A stretch of DNA of 50,579 nucleotides from Planctomycetota bacterium (GTDB lineage Bacteria; Planctomycetota; Uabimicrobiia; Uabimicrobiales; Uabimicrobiaceae): positions 1 to 50,579 of the forward strand of contig JAJDCR010000005.1 in assembly GCA_029260735.1 (NCBI GenBank), given 5' to 3'. Positions 9,064-15,827 of the stretch are shown in pieces (position 1 is the stretch's first letter; each line of letters begins with the position of its first letter). The translations under genes were made by a program, and so were the position numbers. Under the pieces are notes generated by a model, which saw only the letters and a list, made by a program, of their open reading frames with translations, was not told where the DNA came from and ran no database searches.

Positions 9064-9083
9064 TTAATACTTGCAAGTATTAA
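9064..9083. repeat. 20-bp perfect palindrome
   Basis: TTAATACTTGCAAGTATTAA reads identically on both strands. It could be an operator for the pentapeptide gene starting about 100 bases downstream, or part of the decayed coding region it overlaps. Confidence 0.5.
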
Positions 9084-9185
9084 ACTACTATTTTTATAAT
9101 TTTTTTCCCCCAAAAAACAAGTTGGCCTTTTTTTTGCATAAAGATCAGAAAGATAGTAGTTTTTTTACTAAACAAATGTAGATAT

Positions 9186-9821
9186 TTGCATCTGGAAAAA
9201 ATACGGAGTAAGACCATCGCTGACAAAGAACAATTAAAACTATTGCTAAGCTCTGCAATAGAATATAACGAATGTAAAAACTGGAATACTTGGAGAGAAC
9301 ACAACTCTAGTGTGGAAATAAATTTGGAAGAAGCCCGACTTACAAATCTCAACTTAAAGGGTGTTAACTTAGAAAAAGCCAACTTAAAGAAAGCTAACTT
9401 AAAGTATACAGACTTACAAGAGGCTTACCTTGTAAAGGCTAATCTCGAAGAAGCTTCCTTGCAAGGAACAGACTTAGAGGGGGCTTGTTTACAATGGGCG
9501 AGATTAAAGAAAGCTAAATTGCAAAACGCTAATCTTCAAGAGACTATGCTAGAAGGATCTAATTTGCAAAAAGCAGATTTGTATGAGGTCATAAATCTTA
9601 CAGCTAAACAAATTTCTGAATGCAAAAGAATCGAAGGAATATTATACCTATCAAAAGAAATTTCTCTTGAATTAGTAAAAATGAACCCTGACTTGATGCT
9701 ATGGTGGCAACAAGGAATGATAAAAGAAATAGCAGAAGTATCTATATTAACAGATGAAGAAGGATGGACAGGTCAATGGATACTTCCATCGTCCGAGCGA
9801 AATATAGGTCAATATTTTTAG
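9186..9821 (+). CDS. Pentapeptide-repeat protein with doubtful start codon
   Basis: From about residue 45 to 135 the protein is a run of A(N/D)LxxA-type pentapeptides (for example VNLEKANLKKANLKY), which fold as a right-handed quadrilateral beta-helix. The N-terminal segment WNTWREHNSS is typical of cytosolic members. The C-terminal ~75 residues are non-repeat. Targets of such proteins are diverse and cannot be told here. The start is odd: there is no in-frame ATG before the repeats. TTG at 9186 has no ribosome site, while the codon at 9216 is ATC, preceded by GGAG at the ideal distance and followed by ADKEQLK, exactly where a Met would be expected. Either a rare ATC start or a start-loss mutation is possible. 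Confidence 0.7.
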   Translation: MHLEKIRSKTIADKEQLKLLLSSAIEYNECKNWNTWREHNSSVEINLEEARLTNLNLKGVNLEKANLKKANLKYTDLQEAYLVKANLEEASLQGTDLEGACLQWARLKKAKLQNANLQETMLEGSNLQKADLYEVINLTAKQISECKRIEGILYLSKEISLELVKMNPDLMLWWQQGMIKEIAEVSILTDEEGWTGQWILPSSERNIGQYF

Positions 9822-9961
9822 GCACAAAAAGTACTGGTCACAATCTTTTTCGATCTGATACAGGTCAAATCCATTTCGGCATTGATTGTCGTTTTTTCTG
9901 GGAATTTATGTCGGTGAGTTGCTATTCTCATCAATATTTGAATTTTTGGCATGTTTAGAAG

Positions 9962-9992
9962 TTTAAGGTACAAATATTATTTGTACCTTAAA
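9962..9992 (+). terminator. Hairpin after pentapeptide gene
   Basis: A 13-bp perfect stem TTTAAGGTACAAA / TTTGTACCTTAAA with a 5-nt loop, between the pentapeptide gene and the convergent DUF1579 gene. It could serve both strands, although T-runs are weak. Confidence 0.55.
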
Positions 9993-10076
9993 TTACGAAA
10001 TTCCCCAGGCTCAGAAAAGCAAAAAAACGCCTTAAATTAATAACCGTGATCTTTGCCTCACGAGGATGACATACTG

Positions 10077-10655
10077 TTACTCTTCACCACCGCTTACCTT
10101 ACGAGTGTAGACATTCTCCATCACCATAAATTCCTTACCACTCTCGTCAGGCATATAAAATCGACTCACAGCTTTGTCGTTGCTAACTTTTTCTTCGACC
10201 ATTTTAAAGGGAATTTTCACTCCGCTTGGCATCGAGATCTGAGAGGTCCAGGTCAAGGTTTGGCTTTTTTTATCGTAGGTTCCCGTCATGCTGTCGATTC
10301 CGTTGTAGCTATAGACATCTAGCCAGGAAGCTTCATACTGTTTTTTGATTGTGCTCCAAGTAAAAATTCCAAAGCCTCGAAAAACTCCGTGCTCATCTTT
10401 AGTTTCGACTTCGACCATCGTTCCTTGCCCTTGGAGAATTTTTCGACAAACGGAAGTTCCTTTTGCAACAACTGGCTCAGCGTCTGCACTCATCCAAGTT
10501 TTTTGGACCACATCCCATTCTCCCACTCCTTGATGAAGAATTTTATGGTGATCAGAAAGGGGAACAGGAGGAAAAACTTCCTCTTGGTCATCTGCCCATG
10601 TTTTAGGAAAAACAAGTGCTATCAATAAACCAAACAAAACTAAATTCTTTTTCAT
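10077..10655 (-). CDS. DUF1579 family exported protein
   Basis: 192 residues. A signal peptide (MKKNLVLFGLLIALVFP, cleavage near TWADD) is followed by a DUF1579-like beta domain: GVGEWDVVQKTW, a Gly-rich GFGIFTWSTIKKQYEASWLD, then SMTGTYDKKSQTLTW. DUF1579 proteins are small, probably lipocalin-like exported proteins, common in planctomycetes and other environmental bacteria, with no established biochemical role. It stands alone, convergent with the pentapeptide gene. CAGGGAGTTAG just upstream of the ATG supplies a Shine-Dalgarno. Confidence 0.8.
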   Translation of the reverse strand: MKKNLVLFGLLIALVFPKTWADDQEEVFPPVPLSDHHKILHQGVGEWDVVQKTWMSADAEPVVAKGTSVCRKILQGQGTMVEVETKDEHGVFRGFGIFTWSTIKKQYEASWLDVYSYNGIDSMTGTYDKKSQTLTWTSQISMPSGVKIPFKMVEEKVSNDKAVSRFYMPDESGKEFMVMENVYTRKVSGGEE

Positions 10656-10997
10656 AACTAACTCCCTGTAGTATTACGACAGTTTTGGAAAATTTTGTTT
10701 AAGACCACTTGAAAATTATCTGCTTAAAAATTGCCTAAAGTTGGAAAAAAATAGTTTTATTTGAAGGCTTGTAGCAAGTTTTTTTTTCTTAAAATGGCCT
10801 ATATAATGTTTCTTATATTAGGAAAAGTAAAGTTTTTTGTCAAGCCAAAAAAACGGAAAACTTACGGTTATTTTTCAGCTAAAATAAATTTTTTAGACCA
10901 AGGTATTCCTTCAGAAATGGTTTTGGGAAATAAAGAAAAGTTTGTTATAATTGGCTTTTAAATATTTATAATTAAACAAGCATACAAAGAGGACAGA
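10656..10997. other. 342-bp divergent gap between DUF1579 and amidohydrolase genes
   Basis: Very AT-rich. Upstream promoters for both flanking genes must lie here. A possible 55-residue ORF (10794-10961) is listed separately. TATAAT at 10967-10972 with a weak TTGTTA 19 bases upstream is a candidate promoter for the amidohydrolase, whose start is preceded by AGAGGACAG. Confidence 0.4.
10794..10961 (+). CDS. Possible small protein, 55 residues
   Basis: An ATG-initiated frame beginning MAYIMFLILGKVKFF and ending EKFVIIGF, with A/T-biased third positions. It has no Shine-Dalgarno and no recognised family. It could be a short hydrophobic-N-terminus protein or chance in AT-rich sequence; listed only because nothing else explains the gap. 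Confidence 0.2.
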   Translation: MAYIMFLILGKVKFFVKPKKRKTYGYFSAKINFLDQGIPSEMVLGNKEKFVIIGF

Positions 10998-12188
10998 ATG
11001 AGTCAAACATGGGTTGATCCCTGCTGCTTCGAAAAAATGGTTACTATTCGCCGAGATCTTCATCAGCATCCTGAGCTTAGCTGGGAAGAAAACCGCACCA
11101 CAGATAAAATTTGCGAAAGATTAAAAGAGCTAGGAATTTCGTATTCTCGCTCAAAACCGACAGGAGTTGTCGCAGAAATTCCAGGATCTATTAAGAGCCC
11201 ATATATTGCTCTACGAGCAGACATAGATGCACTACCCATTCAGGAAGAAACCGGACTTTCTTTTTCTTCTACTCATGCTGGTGTTATGCACGCCTGTGCT
11301 CATGATGGGCATACAAGTATGCTCTTAGGAGCAGCGGAGCTTTTGTCTAAGGAAAAAGAATTGCCTGTTCCCGTACGTCTCATTTTTCAAGCTGCGGAGG
11401 AGCATGGAGATGGAGCAAAAGCTCTCATGGAGGCAGGTGTCTTAGAAGACGTTGCCATGATTTTTGGAGGGCATTTGGATCGCCATTATGCTCCTGGCTC
11501 GATAATCATTAGCTCTGGTCCAGTGAATGCATCTACCGATACATTTGATATTGAAATTTGTGGCCAAGGTGGTCATGCTGCTCGCCCTCATGAAAGTATC
11601 GATGCCGTTGTTGTCGGTAGCTTAATTGTTATGTCAATCCAAACAATTGTTTCTCGGGAAATTAATCCGGCCCACCCCTCTGTCGTTTCTATTTCTACTT
11701 TTCATGCAGGTACTGCCTCCAACGTCATTGCTGGCCAAGCCAAACTATCAGGTACTATTCGTGCTCAGCACCCCGAGGTGCGCAAACATTTGCAGCAAGC
11801 AATCGTCCGTATTTGTAATTCGATCGCCCAATTACACGGGGCCGAAATCAAAACTCGCATTTATGAAGGAACTCCTCCGGTTATTAATACTCTTGAAATG
11901 GCGAACTATGCTCGTCGAGCAGCAGAAAAAGTTGTAGGAGAAGAGGGAATAGGCGAGCTCTACACAGCAAATATGGGAGGAGAAGATTTTGGCCACTATC
12001 TCGAAGAAGTTTCAGGTTGCTATGTTCGCTTTGGTTCTCAAGTAGATGGAAAAGAAGGTTATCCCGCTCACTCAAGTAAGTTTGACTTTGATGAGGAAGC
12101 TCTTGCCGTAGGCGCTTCTTACTATTACCAACTAGTTCAAACTGTTGGGAAAAAGATACAGGAAAAAGAGTTAGCTAACAAGGAATAA
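10998..12188 (+). CDS. M20 family metallo-amidohydrolase (N-acyl amino acid amidohydrolase/hippuricase type)
   Basis: 396 residues, the usual family length. Metal-binding motifs are present: HACAHDGH (residues 98-105, with Cys100 and His102), the catalytic glutamates Glu134-Glu135 in QAAEEHGDGA, GGHLD at 158-161, the dimerisation-domain GGHAARPHE, and a C-terminal GGEDFGHYLE. Cys rather than Asp as the first metal ligand is the hallmark of the aminoacylase-like M20D group. These hydrolyse N-acyl amino acids, indole-acyl conjugates or similar amides; the substrate cannot be fixed from sequence. AGAGGACAG precedes the ATG. The next gene starts 3 bases after its stop, so the pair is co-transcribed. 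Confidence 0.9.
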   Translation: MSQTWVDPCCFEKMVTIRRDLHQHPELSWEENRTTDKICERLKELGISYSRSKPTGVVAEIPGSIKSPYIALRADIDALPIQEETGLSFSSTHAGVMHACAHDGHTSMLLGAAELLSKEKELPVPVRLIFQAAEEHGDGAKALMEAGVLEDVAMIFGGHLDRHYAPGSIIISSGPVNASTDTFDIEICGQGGHAARPHESIDAVVVGSLIVMSIQTIVSREINPAHPSVVSISTFHAGTASNVIAGQAKLSGTIRAQHPEVRKHLQQAIVRICNSIAQLHGAEIKTRIYEGTPPVINTLEMANYARRAAEKVVGEEGIGELYTANMGGEDFGHYLEEVSGCYVRFGSQVDGKEGYPAHSSKFDFDEEALAVGASYYYQLVQTVGKKIQEKELANKE

Positions 12189-12191
12189 AAA

Positions 12192-13829
12192 ATGACTTTT
12201 TTAGTTCGAGAAGCTGTAAAATCTGATGCTCTTGGGATCAGGGAACTTTTTTTAGCTAGTTACGGGGAAGACTACCCTTACACTCAGTTCTATGAAATTG
12301 ATTCTCTGGAAAAAATGATCTTTGCAGATGATAACTTAATTTTAGTCGCTATTGATGAAGACAACGAAAAGAAACTCATTGCCATTGCCTCAGTTATAAT
12401 GGAGGTAGGTGCATACTCTGAATTGGTCGGAGAATTTGGACGTTTATCTGTTCATCCGGACTATAGGCGTAAAGGAATTGGAAAACTCCTTATGCATAAA
12501 CGTTTGGAATACGCAGAGAAACGACTGCATGTAGGAGTAATCGAAGCTCGCGTAGTTCACCCTTATGCTCAACGTATCGCCATGCATCATAATTTTGTTG
12601 CCGCAGGCATTTTACCGCTCAAGCATTTGATGACACAAAGAGAAAACGTCGCTTTTTTGATACAATTCTTTGGGGATACTCTCTTACTTCGAAAAAATAA
12701 TCCTCGTATTATTCCCGAAGTTTACCCCATTGCTCACTTGGTTTTTGACTATCTAGGAATTCATTTTGATGCAATAGTTGATGAAGAATCTCCTTCTTAT
12801 CCACACGACGAAGAGTTTATCGTAGAAGAGCTAACAACCGAAGGTTACACTAATTTACTTCGCATCCAACGAGGACGCATCCAAAATCGGGAAATATTTG
12901 GCCCAATGCGTTTAAATTACGGTTTTTTTAAACTCAGTGTTCGTAATGCTCGCTATCTTCTTCTGAAAAGTGAGAAGAGAATTGTCGGAGCAATCGGTTT
13001 CTTACTGGACGAACATGAGAAAAGCATGAGAGTTTTTGAGCTGATCACTATTCACGATCAGGGAATTCGGTTTTTACTTTCAGAGCTAGAAAGAAAAGCT
13101 CGCACACAATGGGGAATTTATTACATAGAAATAGATGTTAGTGCTTATGCTCCTCGTATGCAAAGAACTCTCCTGGAGCTTAATTATTTACCCGTTGCCT
13201 ATGTTCCAGCATTCGCCTTTCATCATGTCGAAAGACTAGATGTAATTAAAATGGTACGTCTCATAGGGCCGCCTGATTTTGGAGATATCCATCTTCATCC
13301 TCAAGTTCAAAAAATTGCTGATATTGTGCTGAAGAACTTTATTAACCAACAAATTCTTCCTCAAATATCTCATGTCATTGAACGGCTCTCTATATTGAGA
13401 GGACTTAGTAAAGAGCAAAAACAACGCTTTGCTCGAATATGCTCCATTGAAAAAATTCCTGTTGGAGAAACCATTCTCCAAGAAGGGGAAAAGCGTCATA
13501 AGTTATTTGTGATTATGGAAGGAAAAGCCCAAATCACAATCGGAGAAAAAAAGGTAGCAATAGGAGAAGTTGGCCGAGGGGAAGTCCTCGGAGAAATGTC
13601 TCTTCTTTCCACGGAAACTCATTCTGCAAGTGCTCATGCTTTAACAGAGGTAGAAACTCTTATTATTCCTCATCAAGAACTCAATGAGTTAATTAGAATG
13701 AGACCTGACATAGGAATGACCATATACAAAAACCTAGCTATGGGCTTAGGTGAAAAACTTAAGCGCCTAGACAGTAAACTTTTAGTAAAAGATCTAGCTA
13801 AGCGAGATGACTTAGCGAATATCCATTAG
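12192..13829 (+). CDS. GNAT acetyltransferase fused to a C-terminal cyclic-nucleotide-binding domain
   Basis: Residues ~1-150 form a GNAT domain with the acetyl-CoA loop LSVHPDYRRKGIGKLL (R-x-x-G-x-G at 92-97). Residues ~200-365 look like a second, degenerate GNAT fold with no recognisable acetyl-CoA loop. Residues ~395-515 are a cNMP-binding beta-roll: VPVGETILQEGEKRHKLFVI, then GEVLGEMSLL. The phosphate cassette reads THSASA where an Arg normally holds the cyclic phosphate (His477 instead), so nucleotide binding may be lost or altered. The architecture recalls mycobacterial Pat, a cAMP-regulated protein lysine acetyltransferase, but with the domains in reverse order. It is translationally linked to the amidohydrolase. 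Confidence 0.8.
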   Translation: MTFLVREAVKSDALGIRELFLASYGEDYPYTQFYEIDSLEKMIFADDNLILVAIDEDNEKKLIAIASVIMEVGAYSELVGEFGRLSVHPDYRRKGIGKLLMHKRLEYAEKRLHVGVIEARVVHPYAQRIAMHHNFVAAGILPLKHLMTQRENVAFLIQFFGDTLLLRKNNPRIIPEVYPIAHLVFDYLGIHFDAIVDEESPSYPHDEEFIVEELTTEGYTNLLRIQRGRIQNREIFGPMRLNYGFFKLSVRNARYLLLKSEKRIVGAIGFLLDEHEKSMRVFELITIHDQGIRFLLSELERKARTQWGIYYIEIDVSAYAPRMQRTLLELNYLPVAYVPAFAFHHVERLDVIKMVRLIGPPDFGDIHLHPQVQKIADIVLKNFINQQILPQISHVIERLSILRGLSKEQKQRFARICSIEKIPVGETILQEGEKRHKLFVIMEGKAQITIGEKKVAIGEVGRGEVLGEMSLLSTETHSASAHALTEVETLIIPHQELNELIRMRPDIGMTIYKNLAMGLGEKLKRLDSKLLVKDLAKRDDLANIH

Positions 13830-13854
13830 AATCATTATCTCTTGTTTGGTAGAA

Positions 13855-13892
13855 GAGTATCAAAAATAGCGTACAGCTCTACGATACTTTTT
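13855..13892 (+). terminator. Terminator after GNAT/cNMP gene
   Basis: AGTATC (13855-13860) pairs with GATACT (13882-13887), with inner GTA/TAC pairs, followed by a run of six T. Confidence 0.5.
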
Positions 13893-13914
13893 TACGTCAC
13901 TGAAGGACTTTACT

Positions 13915-15033
13915 ATGAAAACTATAGGGACTATCATTATTGTATTTCTACTTATAAGTTGTGCCAGCCAAAATGAAGTTATTCAAACAAGGGAACCGGA
14001 TAATACAACTCTTGTTTGGGAAGATGGAGAAAATTATGAGGGAGAACTAGGAGGAAAAGTAAACGGAAAAGGAACTATCTCTTGGGAAAATGGAGAAAGT
14101 TATGAGGGAGAAATTGAAAATTTAGAAATGAATGGACAAGGACTCTTTACTTTCGAAGATGGTAGCACTTATGAAGGAGGCTTCCGAGACAATAACTTCG
14201 ACGGATCTGGGACTCTTACCTTTATGAGTGGAGAAAAGTATGAAGGAGAGTTTTCCAAAGGTAAATTCTTTGGGCAAGGAAATCTTACTTGGGCAAACGG
14301 AGAGTGGTATGAAGGAGAATTCCATGATGGCAAACGCCATGGAGAAGGAACGGAATTCTTTTCTAATGGAGAAGTGAAAGAGCAGGGACTTTGGGCAAAT
14401 AATAATTTGAGTCGCTCAACCTTTGGAGAAGCTCCTCCTGTCTCTGAAACTGTCTCTGAAACTGTCTCTGAAACTGAAACAGGAACAGAAGATGAACTGA
14501 TTGCAGAAGAGGAAATCGATTTAGGAAGTGTTGAAGACTATGTTTACACAAACGAGTTTTTTGAGTTTTCCTTGGATCTTCCACAAACTTGGTATGCTCT
14601 AGGTGAAGAAGAGCGAAAAACACTAGGACAAATGACGAGTCAAAGCGGAATGGACTTAAAATATTTTTTACATACAACAAAATTTCCTCCTACTCATACA
14701 GGCTTCAATCCTACTTTTATAGTATTTGCCTTAAAATCTCCTAAAGTCACTTTAGAAACAGCGGAAGCTCATTCGAAAGGATTAGTTCTTGGCTTGGAAA
14801 GCTCAGGAACAGAAGTTGTTGAGACCAAAAAAATCCTCTTTAGAAATATTTCAGGAAAAGAATTTTCTATTGCAGAAATGAAAATTTCTAAAGAGGGAAT
14901 TACAGCAACAAGTCAGTTTTATTTAGTTCATCACAAAGAATATAACATTTCTTTCAGCTTAATTTACCAAGAGGATAGCATGATTGAAGTTACTGACATT
15001 TTAGCCACCTTAAAATTTTTGGACTCTAAGTGA
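13915..15033 (+). CDS. MORN-repeat lipoprotein with PsbP/DUF1795-like C-terminal domain
   Basis: The N-terminus is a lipoprotein signal with lipobox LLISC (lipid-modified Cys16). Residues ~30-155 contain five to six MORN repeats (pattern W/F-x-x-G-x-x-YEGE-x), which often bind membranes or act as scaffolds. A short Ser-Glu-Thr-Val repeat linker (~175-190) leads to a globular domain from about residue 205, with FFEFSLDLPQTWYAL, resembling the PsbP/DUF1795 fold of small lipoproteins. Probably anchored to a membrane on the periplasmic side. Its stop overlaps the next gene's GTG start by 4 bases. Confidence 0.8.
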   Translation: MKTIGTIIIVFLLISCASQNEVIQTREPDNTTLVWEDGENYEGELGGKVNGKGTISWENGESYEGEIENLEMNGQGLFTFEDGSTYEGGFRDNNFDGSGTLTFMSGEKYEGEFSKGKFFGQGNLTWANGEWYEGEFHDGKRHGEGTEFFSNGEVKEQGLWANNNLSRSTFGEAPPVSETVSETVSETETGTEDELIAEEEIDLGSVEDYVYTNEFFEFSLDLPQTWYALGEEERKTLGQMTSQSGMDLKYFLHTTKFPPTHTGFNPTFIVFALKSPKVTLETAEAHSKGLVLGLESSGTEVVETKKILFRNISGKEFSIAEMKISKEGITATSQFYLVHHKEYNISFSLIYQEDSMIEVTDILATLKFLDSK

Positions 15034-15794
15034 AAAAAGTAGATTTCCTCAAAAGAGTAACTACTTCTCTTCAAAAAGCAGGAGAAGGTATTTCTAAGAC
15101 TAGCCAAGAAAAAAGAAAAAGCTGCTATCGCTCAGAGCTTAATGTTCTTGCTTTAGCAGTTCCAATTCAAAGAAAGATTAGCCAGCAAGGTTTTTCCTTA
15201 GAAGGCTTAGATGAGCTTAAAATACTTTCTCTATGGGACTATATCTGGAAGAAATCTCCTATTTTTGAAGTAAAGGCACAAGCTCTTTTGTATTATCAAT
15301 ACCGTATCAAAAATCTTTCTCCAGCTAAGAAGTTTTGGCCTATCTTATCCTCCTGGAGTGAAGAGATCGAAAACTGGGAGCACTCTGACAGGCTCTCCCA
15401 CATTCATTCTTCTTTATTGGAGCAAGATTTTTATTTGGTTTACCCCACCTTAGCTAAATGGAATTGCTCTGAACATTCTTGGCAAAGACGTTTATCTGTC
15501 GTGAATCTCCTCTATTACAGTTCTTTACGAAAAAGCTATCCTCCTGCCAAAGCCATTTTGACTTTGGTGGAAGCTTTACTCTTAGACCAAGAGTACTATG
15601 TACAAAAAGGAGTAGGGTGGACTTTACGGGAGGCAGGGAATGTTTTCCCTGAAGAGGCGGAGAATTTTATTAACAAGCACTTGCATTCTTTATCTTCTAT
15701 TGCCTTCACTACAGCAATAGAAAAAATTGATAAAAAACAAAAAGAAGAGTGGAAAAATCTTCGTAAAGCAGAGCGCTCTCGAAAAAAGAAATAG
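15030..15794 (+). CDS. AlkD-like HEAT-repeat DNA alkylation repair family protein
   Basis: 254 all-helical residues. Motifs match the DNA alkylation repair (AlkD/AlkC) superfamily: VKAQALLYYQYR, NWEHSDRLSHIHSSLL, WQRRLSVVNLLYYSS and YYVQKGVGWTLREAG. AlkD glycosylases excise N3- and N7-alkylpurines without base flipping. The Trp and Arg helices needed for DNA contact seem present, but the catalytic Asp cannot be assigned with confidence by eye. The C-terminus is Lys/Arg-rich. It starts with GTG overlapping the stop of the MORN gene (GTGA), so translation is coupled although the functions look unrelated. Confidence 0.75.
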   Translation: MKKVDFLKRVTTSLQKAGEGISKTSQEKRKSCYRSELNVLALAVPIQRKISQQGFSLEGLDELKILSLWDYIWKKSPIFEVKAQALLYYQYRIKNLSPAKKFWPILSSWSEEIENWEHSDRLSHIHSSLLEQDFYLVYPTLAKWNCSEHSWQRRLSVVNLLYYSSLRKSYPPAKAILTLVEALLLDQEYYVQKGVGWTLREAGNVFPEEAENFINKHLHSLSSIAFTTAIEKIDKKQKEEWKNLRKAERSRKKK

Positions 15795-15824
15795 GACGTG
15801 CCCTACAAAAATAGGACACGTTCT
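15793..15824. terminator. Bidirectional terminator between convergent genes
   Basis: AGGACGTGCCCTA pairs with TAGGACACGTTCT (one mismatch, one G-U) around a CAAAAA loop. It overlaps the stop codon of the AlkD-like gene and lies just before the end of the convergent ligase gene. Confidence 0.6.
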
Positions 15825-15827
15825 AAA

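Larger units (their letters stand above)
8768..9185. other. 418-bp gap: hairpin, possible gene remnant, palindrome
   Basis: No intact gene. It contains the 8792-8826 hairpin, the minus-strand remnant at 8855-9034 and the palindrome at 9064-9083. The last 100 bases are AT-rich with homopolymer T runs and no clear promoter. Confidence 0.5.

Noticed and set aside
9764..9958. 64-codon ORF overlapping the 3' end of the pentapeptide gene
   Set aside because: No ribosome site and mostly out of frame within a confident gene; the unique part resembles no known protein.
10053..10628. Plus-strand ORFs opposite the DUF1579 gene
   Set aside because: Shadows of a confident minus-strand gene with signal peptide and family motifs.
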